Notes under the pieces: model-generated
The model's database searches: none
What the model was told of the DNA's origin: nothing
What the model saw: only the letters and a program-made list of their open reading frames with translations
Made by a program: the position numbers and the translations under genes
From: Nemophila menziesii
Lineage: Eukaryota; Streptophyta; Magnoliopsida; Boraginales; Hydrophyllaceae
Assembly (NCBI GenBank): GCA_029959085.1
Contig: JARWIR010000018.1
Coordinates: forward strand, 20,955,001 to 21,019,000
Length of the DNA: 64,000 nucleotides
Direction of reading: 5' to 3'
In this document: positions 56,550 to 64,000 of the stretch, in pieces
Position numbering within the stretch: the stretch's first letter is position 1
How the letters are laid out: each line of letters starts with the position of its first letter

Positions 56550-56716
56550 GTTGACAAAGGGGGAGAAATTTTAGTTAAACTTTTTCAAATGCATTTCGTG
56601 AGGGGGAGTTTTTCTAAAAACTCTAGTGATTAGTTTGAGGGGGAGTTTTTGATTAAAACTTTATCTAAGGCATCTTCAAAAATTTATGATTTGTCAAACA
56701 TCAAAAAGGGGGAGAT
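56550..56716 (+). other. multiple polypurine tracts
   Basis: Four GGGGGAG blocks at about 56558, 56601, 56638 and 56708, the last directly before the LTR start TGTTAG at 56717. Several repeated polypurine tracts before the 3' LTR are known for Sirevirus elements. Confidence 0.75.
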
Positions 56717-57851
56717 TGTTAGCCTTACCTTGTTTTTATTCCCGTTTTAATATTCGACAAATCATTCTTTAACTAAAATTCATTTGGTATTACTTTTAAA
56801 TGTTTTTCCAAAACCCCTCATTAGATTAGTTATCTTAAAATCCTTGAACTTGAGCTTCATTAGTACAGTGGCGCGGTACACCGGACAACACCTGCGGTAC
56901 ACCGCAGTACCACGGACCAAAGGCGCGGTGCACAGCTAGTCCGAACAGAAAGCAAGAAAATGTGCGGTACACCGGACTGAAGGCGCGGTACACCAGACCA
57001 AGGCTGCGGACCAAGAACACGGTGCATGGGGTAGCCCGTCAGTATGCTACGAAATCGATGCGATGAAGTGCGGTACACCGCACCATATCCGCGGTACACC
57101 GCGAGAAAGGGTTTTCTGCACTTTAGAACAAGACAAAGCTTATATCCGTTGGAGTTAAAATCTATCCGTTAGATAGAAGCCTTTTGACCTTTGGAAGCTT
57201 ATTTCAGCTATAAATTAAAGCTCTTTGAAGACACAACTCACTCCTTCCATCTACCAATCTTAAGAGCAATTAATATGATCATTCAAGAAGGTTTCAAAGG
57301 AGCATTCAAGTCAATTTCATTCCTCAAGCCACATAGTTTATATCCACTCATTTAGGAGTCTAGTTACAAGCTATTATACCACATTTAAACACTTTTCTTT
57401 TCCTCTTAATTCCTTGTAATAGATTAAGAGAGTAGTGTGAGTATAGGTTCTATACTTGGTTCCTTGTGTTGGTGATAACAAGTGTTTTTCCTTCAAGGTT
57501 TTGAAGTGGTTGTAAAGGGTTTGTAATCTCACCCGGGTTAAAGAGTTACGAAGATTAGTTGAGAATCTTGCAAATCCTAAGGAGGCTTCCTTAGGTAGTG
57601 GATGTAGGGAAACCGGACCACTATACATCGTTGTGTATCTCTCTATCCCTACACTCTTTACTTTTCCGCACTCTATATGCTTGATAAAATGCTTATATGA
57701 ATAGTTTGATAATATTGTCTTTTAGGATTATCTAGTTCTTAACTATTTAGTTTGCTAAAACAATAGGATTCAAATTAGCTTTTAATTTTATTTACTTGAA
57801 ATAAAATTAGCCGATTAATTTCCATTGTCCTATTCAACCCCCCTTCTAGGA
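56717..57851 (+). mobile_element. 3' LTR of the Sirevirus-like element
   Basis: It starts TGTTAG after the polypurine tract; its end is placed near CTTCTAGGACGCA (57851), preceded by the CCCCCCTTCTAGG block common at Sirevirus LTR ends. The 3' end is approximate, since no partner LTR or target duplication is available. The first third carries a GCGGTACACCGC palindrome array. Confidence 0.65.
56868..57100. repeat. array of GCGGTACACCGC palindromes in the LTR
   Basis: About eight copies of GCGGTACACCG(C/G) and variants such as GCGCGGTACACC. GCGGTACACCGC is an inverted repeat around AC. Clusters of CG-rich palindromes in the LTR U3 are a known trait of Sireviruses (usual core CACCGGAC/GTCCGGTG; TACACCGGAC occurs here twice). 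Confidence 0.8.
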
Positions 57852-57956
57852 CGCATATAGAATATCAGGAAAGAACTACAAGAAGAGGTTATCTTTGCCT
57901 ATAATTTTTTTGTTTTCTTTGGGTAAGTTTAGACTTCTTGTTACTTTACAGATTAC

Positions 57957-59480
57957 TGGTGTCGCCTAGGGTGTGATAAAAATAAGATAAATAAGCTGGA
58001 AAACAATGCACTAATCACCCTACACAAGCACAGTACTGCAAGTATTACAGGACGTATGCAAGTTTTAATGATAAGAAGAATTCGTTCTCAGGGACTTAGT
58101 GTGTTATACGAATGAGCAAAAAATTAGAGTAGCAATTAATAATTAAAAGACAGAAAATAAAGATGATTAACTGAGAGATTGATAATTATACTAAGTAAAA
58201 GTAAAGACAAATAATTAAATATGAGAGAGTATAGCTTAGGTATTTGCTAGTATGCACTAATCCTTCTAATTCTTTCTATCGATTTCAGTTTATAAGGGAG
58301 ATAATAGCTCTTAGATATGTAGTCAGGATTCTAAATTCCTACCTACACCCGGAGTGCAAAAAGGTAGGCTACGGAACAACCACGAGGTGACCTTAAATAG
58401 GGTTATCCTACGCCACTAGGTTCCTAAGCAAATCTTTCCTTCAATTGGTGATATGGTGATTAAAACAACCCCCAATGACTATCTAGTTAGGCTGGTGTTG
58501 TCAGGACCAATTCCTTATTCTAGACGTTTATGTGGTGTTTCAATATTTAAACACCCCTTCCGGGAGACCATCTAACTACTATTAGCAAAGCCCTAAATTG
58601 ATCAGGTTTAAGACAGACAATAAATCAAAGCACATAAAACAAATATATGGGTAAGTAGCTAAAATCAGATTATAACATAGAATTCCCAAAGAAACTTAGA
58701 TAGAAAGAATATAGAATTCATAGATTATACATGATGCAAAACCCAAACTTTGGGAAAATTAGTTCATACCTGAAGGAAATAAACTAAAAGAATGATACAA
58801 AGATTTCATCTTTCTCTCTTGAATGACTAAGAATTAATATAAGGTTTATAATTGAGCAAGGATTGTTTATAAAGGTTTAAAAGGTGTATTTATAGGTGTT
58901 TAGAAGACCTAATTCATTTTCTTGGAGTGGAAGACAAGTAACTTGGACTCCAAGCCCAACTCAAATTCGTAACCCTAAAATATAGAAAAGGTAAAAATCT
59001 GCTGATGTTTTGTTTTGGCCTTAACTTCTTCGATATAGCTTCGAATTACGCGTTCCATATGTCGAAACTGATCATCTCGGAAAGATCTATAACTTTGCTT
59101 CAGAACATTCTTCCAAGTTCCTAGCCAATCTTGAGTTATGATCACTTCTATGGTTGTAGGTGCTGGAATTCATATTTATTTGGCAACTTTATCTTTCCAT
59201 ATCTTATCTTTTCTTTCCTTTTCTCCTATTTCCATGCATATATTATTTCCTTTATCTCTTAGAATTGATTTGGCATCTAATTAATCACCATATATATCTT
59301 TAAAGCTTCACAATTAACAAACAACTAAACCAAATATGCTCTAAAAATAATAAATCATTAAATCAAGACAAGAAATAGGAAAGTGCACTAATACGTAGGA
59401 AAATCGAGTATTTAGACTTCTAAAACACTAAAAATGATGTCTCCAACTAATATTAAATCATCACAAATGGGGAGACATCA
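57957..59480 (-). mobile_element. 3' LTR of family A element E1
   Basis: 1524 bp, TGGTGTCGCC at 57957 to GGAGACATCA at 59480. To the right comes AGACCCCCAACTCAA, the polypurine tract on the minus strand, so this is the 3' LTR of a minus-strand element whose body continues to the right. The left flank ATTAC (57952-57956) should be one target duplication. Confidence 0.85.
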
Positions 59481-60230
59481 AGACCCCCAACTCAAAGTTG
59501 TATCGTCCCAATACAATAAAGATAAAAATAAAGGGAAGTCTTTAAATACACACCTAGGTCAATTAAGCACAGTGAGAAAGAAGATAGCTAAATATATAGA
59601 ATAGACTCAAAGCAACTACTCGGAAAATTTCATGTACTAATATTTACAAACTACATACATGCACAATTTTCATATCCACAATCAACACGGCTTGAATTCA
59701 AGATTAGATTAGCTTCACAATGTAAGAGGGAGAGGATCTTTACTCAGTTCACCAAGGAGGATATAGATTGTTCATCAAACTTTACTAGTATCCAAAGATC
59801 CACTTAACTACTCTCTATTGGCTCAATCACTTCTAGATTACATATCAAAGAATCAAAAGGTCTTTAAGGTTGTAATGTTGGCTTAGGGACAGTATGATAA
59901 GTATATTTGGATACTTTAGAGTGAGCTTTTGGCTCTCTTTTCACTAGCCATCAACGAATCGTCCTAGAGCTTGAGTTACTCTCATAAAACGTTCTCACTC
60001 AACCCAATGATTTTCTTGATGCACAAAGTAGCATCCCCAATAACCCAATTAAAACATAAGATGTTCATATAAGAATTCCACTTTGGCGGTCCAAATATAT
60101 ATATTCTTTTCAAATCACTTTTTTTTCTTTTGAATAGTTGTGACTCTCTTTTTGATGTTGAGATATCACACTATTTTTCTCATAGATTTTTTCTTTTCCT
60201 TTCATGCTTTTTAGCTTTTTTCATTCACTC
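59481..60230 (-). mobile_element. E1 internal 3' region, interrupted by E2
   Basis: Non-coding 3' internal sequence of E1 corresponding to 61732-62500 of E2 (shared TTGTATCGTCCC, GTTTGAATTCAAGAT-like and CCACTTTG.CGGTCC blocks). It is broken at 60230 by the LTR of E2, so E2 is nested in E1. Confidence 0.8.
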
Positions 60231-61731
60231 TGGTGTTGCCTAGGGTGGGATAAAAATAAGATTAAATTAAGTCAAGAAACTACGCACTCTCACCCTAAAC
60301 AAGGACGGTACTGCAAGTATTACAGGACGTATGCAAGTTTTAATGATAAGTAGAGTTCGTTCTCAGGGACTTAAGTGTGTTAATCGCGTAGGTAAGAATA
60401 TCGAGTGAAAGTAAATAATTAAAAGACAGTAAACTAAAGCAATTAGAATTCGAGATTAACTAATTAAACTAAGAAAAATAAAGACAATAAAGTAAATAAC
60501 TGAGAAGATGAGATGAGAAGTATAGCTTAGGTTTTGCTAGTATACACTAATCCTTCTAATTCTATCTATAAATCTAGTTCATAAGGGAGAATATTAGCTC
60601 TTGGTATACTTAGTCAGGATTCTAAATTCCTCTATGTTAGACCTTGAGAGCGACTAAGGGGGCTACGGCACAACCAAGACGAGGACTCAAATAGGGTTAT
60701 CAAACGCCACTAAGGCCCTATCCAGCACACTACAATCAATTGGTGATATGGTGGTTAAAACAAACCTTAATGACTATCTAGTTAGAAGCATGTTTTGTCA
60801 GAACTACTATCGACACTAGACATTATGTGGTGGTTCAATAGTTAAACACCCAGTCAAGGAGACCATCTAACTACTATTAAAACAATCCTAAAGTGATCAG
60901 TTCTAGGAAAGACAATAAATCAAAACACATAAACAAATATAAAGTAAGTAGCTAATAGGAGATTAAAACATATAATTCCCAAAGAAACTTAGATAGAAGA
61001 ATTAGAATTCATAGTTTATACATGATGCAAAACCCAAGCTATGGGAGGTTTAGTTCATACCTGAAGGAAATAAACTAAAAGAAATTACAAAAGACATCAT
61101 CTTGCTCTCTACAATAAACTGGAAGAATAAAACCTTAAGATCTAATTACTATGAGGCAAGGATTAATAGGGTAGAATTACAAGTGATATAAGGGTGTATT
61201 TATAGGTGTTTAGAAGACCTAATTCGTTTTCTTGAGGAGGAGGTAAGTTATTGGACTGATGGACTATTTTGAGCATATCTTCTTCGTTATTGGTCGGTTT
61301 GAGCTCCATAAGATACCAAAAGAATCGCAACAGAATTATCTTGACCCTTAAAGAAGGAAATCACCAAAATCGGCCTATTTCTTAGGTAAAAACCCACATC
61401 TTTGGACGTGTATGCAGAATCCCAGATTTAGGCAGCTTTTCCTTTTCCATCTTTTTAGCTTTTGTTTCCTTATCTCCAATTTCCATGCTAATCTCTTTCC
61501 ATAAGTTGTTGTATTTGACTTTGAATCTAATTAATCTCCATAATTATCTTTAAAGCTTCACACTAAAATAAACAATTAAACCCAATATGCTCTAAAAATA
61601 ATAATTCTACAAATCAAGACTCAAAATAGTAAAGTGCACTAAAACTCAAGAAAATCGACATTATTGACTTCTAAAACACTAAAAATGATGTCTCATCTTA
61701 ACATTAATCTATCACAAATGAGGAGACATCA
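60231..61731 (-). mobile_element. 3' LTR of family A element E2 (nested)
   Basis: 1501 bp from TGGTGTTGCC to GGAGACATCA. It is followed by AGACCCCCAACTTTAAG, the polypurine tract on minus. CACTC (60226-60230) should be one target duplication; the other end is outside the window. Confidence 0.85.
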
Positions 61732-63324
61732 AGACCCCCAACTTTAAGTTGTATCGTCCCGATACAATAAAAAGATAAAAACAAAGGGAAGTCTATAAAT
61801 ACACACTTATAAAATTCTCAACACAATGGGAAAAACATAGCAGAATATATAGAATAAACCTAAAGCACATAAGTCAAAAATATATAGAATAATGTTTATA
61901 AACTACATACCTGTACACCTCTCATATCCACAGTCAACACGGTTTGAATTCAAGATCAGATTAGTTTCGCAATGTAAGAAGGATTGGGACTTTACTCAGT
62001 TCCCCAAGAGAGCTATAGATTGTTCATCAAACCTCACTAGTATTTCAAGATCCACTCAACTACTCTCTAATGGCTCAATCACTTCTCAATTATATAACAA
62101 AGAATCACAAGGTCTTTAAGGTTGTCATTTAGGCTTAGGGACGGTATGATAGTATATTTGGATAATTTGGAGTGAGCTTTTGGCTCTCTCCTCACTGGCC
62201 ATCAACGAATCGCCCTAGAGCTTGAGTTACTCTCATAAAACGTTTCTCACTCAACCCAATGAATTCCTTGATGCACAATTTAGCATCCCCAATAACCCAA
62301 TTAAAGCTTAAGATGTTCACATAAAAATTCCACTTTGCCGGTCCGAATATATATATTTTCTTTTCTTTTCAAATCAATTTCGTTTTATAGCTATGACTCT
62401 CTTTTAATGTTGAGATATCACGCTAATTTTCTCATATACATATTTTTTCTTTTTAATGCCCTTGTTGGCAAAATTAGCTCGAAGCTTCTTTTTCATTCAG
62501 TATTACCCCGGCAAAGGGTTACAATAAGAATTTGTGAATCATCATCAATATAAAGCACAAAGCACAATTAACAAGCTCAAAAATCCCAACAAAATAACAA
62601 TTCCCATAATGGTGGACCCACCACCCCAAACTCAAGCTCTAAAACAACTGTCTATGCATCGCGATTCGAGTGCAGGTCATATGGAAAAGTCCTAAAATCT
62701 AAAGGATATGGCTTATAATGTGTTTCAATAAAAAGGCTTTAGAAAGGCTAGAAGGGGCTGAGAAGGATATAGCATATAAATCAAAAATCACAAGGTGAGA
62801 AGGTATAAAAAGGCTTCAAAGGCTTCAAAATATGAAAGAACCGCCTTGATCACTTTCTACACTATGTAATATAGTTGTTTTCTTACCTTTAGCACTTTCA
62901 TCAAATGGTTTGTCAACTAGCTTGGATCTCACGGCCTACACACTTCTCAAGGTTCCCTGAGATCGAACATACTTTCTATCGCATTGCTCACTAATATTTT
63001 CTTTACTATAGACGTGTGTTTTCCTGCAAATACTCAAAGCATACAAACACATAGCTCATAAACATATTACTTACTATCATTAATCTACTGAGATTATGCT
63101 TCCAAGCTATTAAACACACTCTACATCTAATTCCCATGTATCAAAAATTTTAATTTCTACCTAAAAACAGAAAAATGGAGATGAGAGACAACGAATCCCC
63201 ACACCCCCAACTAAAAAATGAGCCGTGTCCACACGACTCGAAAAAGACTCGAAAAAGAAATTAAAATTAGCAGATAGACATATTTACAGAAATGGTTAGG
63301 AAGAAAGAGAACATACTCTCAAGG
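61732..63324 (-). mobile_element. E2 internal 3' region, non-coding
   Basis: Between the 3' LTR and the accessory ORF. No coding sequence is recognised; the same region occurs at 44850-46408 on the other strand and at 59481-60230. Such a long non-coding 3' segment is common in Athila and Tat elements. Confidence 0.7.
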
Positions 63325-63996
63325 CTATTGCCTCACATCATTGATATCCAAGGTTGGATTTGCTGGACCTTTCGTTAATTGCTCAAGGAGTTTCATGATG
63401 TGCACTTGATTAGCGTTGATTTGTGCCACATCATTGACTAAAGAAGTTTGAGCTGCTTCGAATTTTGTTAAACGCTCATCCACCTTCTCTTGCCAAGTTT
63501 GCTTATTTTCTTCTTTCGAGACTTGAGTAGAACTCGCTCTTCGAAAGATATCATTGATCCAAGCATTATCAATATAACTCCCTTTAAATTCGAGTTTCTC
63601 TTCTTCACCCAATGGAACATTCGCTCTTCGCACAAGACACGTGATCATAGTTGGAAATTTAACATTATAAACTGATTTAGGAGAGACCGAGAATCGTATC
63701 ACCTCCTCATAGATCAACTGTGCCACATCAACTTCTTCTCCTCTCAAAATACAGTCCAAAAGTAAAGCGTACTTCATAGTCACATCCAAAGTTCGTGTGT
63801 TTCCAAAGATATTAGGGACAAGGAATTTGTGCCAAATTCTAGCATCTGCTTGAAGATATTTGTAAGGCCAAGGTGTCTTCAATTCTCCCTTATGTGATTG
63901 CACTTTCTCTTTGTCTAATACATGCTCAAAAAGTAATTCATCATCAAAGATTTTTCGTTTAGCAACCGCCTCTTCAAATTTGCAACAACCTTTCAA
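63325..63996 (-). CDS. accessory ORF of E2, plant-transposon-protein-like domain (partial)
   Basis: Open minus frame of 223 residues running off the right edge, so the true start is unknown. It contains WPYKYLQADARIWHKFLVPN, an LLDCILRGEEVDVAQLIYEE segment and NVKFPTMITCLVRRANVPLG, which match the pattern of the domain annotated as putative plant transposon protein (usual close: FPxLITxLCxxAGV). The end (ASSTQVSKEENKQTWQEKVD and on) looks like a short coiled coil. It resembles the ORF at 37327-37953 in the family B element. Function unknown. It is intact as far as visible. Confidence 0.65.
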   Translation of the reverse strand: MKGCCKFEEAVAKRKIFDDELLFEHVLDKEKVQSHKGELKTPWPYKYLQADARIWHKFLVPNIFGNTRTLDVTMKYALLLDCILRGEEVDVAQLIYEEVIRFSVSPKSVYNVKFPTMITCLVRRANVPLGEEEKLEFKGSYIDNAWINDIFRRASSTQVSKEENKQTWQEKVDERLTKFEAAQTSLVNDVAQINANQVHIMKLLEQLTKGPANPTLDINDVRQ

Positions 63997-64000
63997 TTTC

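Noticed and set aside
57374..57628. 84-codon minus frame in the copia LTR
   Set aside because: No domain; lies wholly within the LTR.

Overview
The window is AT-rich nuclear DNA of a flowering plant, most likely a eudicot; the genus cannot be fixed from sequence alone. The evidence is spliced genes with GT-AG introns, a P-class pentatricopeptide repeat (PPR) protein, a phage-type organellar RNA polymerase, a plant bHLH factor and a plant F-box protein, all set in nested plant transposons.

Host genes: (1) a 7-exon bHLH transcription factor on + (9699-11399); (2) a single-exon, restorer-like PPR protein on - (23542-25281); (3) an 18-exon mitochondrial-type RNA polymerase RpoT on - (30148-35442), whose exons join to an uninterrupted 974-residue frame; (4) a single-exon F-box protein on + (53214-54284). 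The PPR and RpoT genes lie about 5 kb apart on the same strand and both products are expected in organelles.

Layout: 1-3420 is a dead MULE transposase split by a solo LTR. 5508-8850 holds two non-autonomous MULEs. 12.8-18.4 kb is a mosaic of a SINE-like piece, a long-TIR element and decayed gypsy LTRs. 18.5-20.1 kb has a fold-back MITE and a palindrome array. 20.5-29.8 kb carries a segmental duplication, two inverted MULEs flanking the PPR gene, a Stowaway-like MITE and a truncated LINE. 35.9-49.5 kb is a pile of Athila-like LTR elements in both orientations. 49.5-52.3 kb is a LINE and a fold-back element. 55.4-57.9 kb is a MULE fragment and a Sirevirus-like copia 3' end. 57.96 kb to the end is two nested Athila-like elements.

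Most unusual structures: a MULE family (TIRs starting GGG..ATTT and GAG.AAAT, 9-bp target duplications) whose copies carry arrays of a short palindromic motif of the type TGGGTnnnnACCCA, with a different variant homogenised inside each copy. Other elements here (a second MULE family, a fold-back element, the array at 19.3-20.1 kb, the Sirevirus LTR) carry unrelated palindrome arrays. Two Athila-like LTR families share a 10-bp inverted repeat at the LTR start, and the internal regions seen encode gag-protease and a plant-transposon-protein-like ORF, with no reverse transcriptase visible. In-window empty sites prove several insertions.
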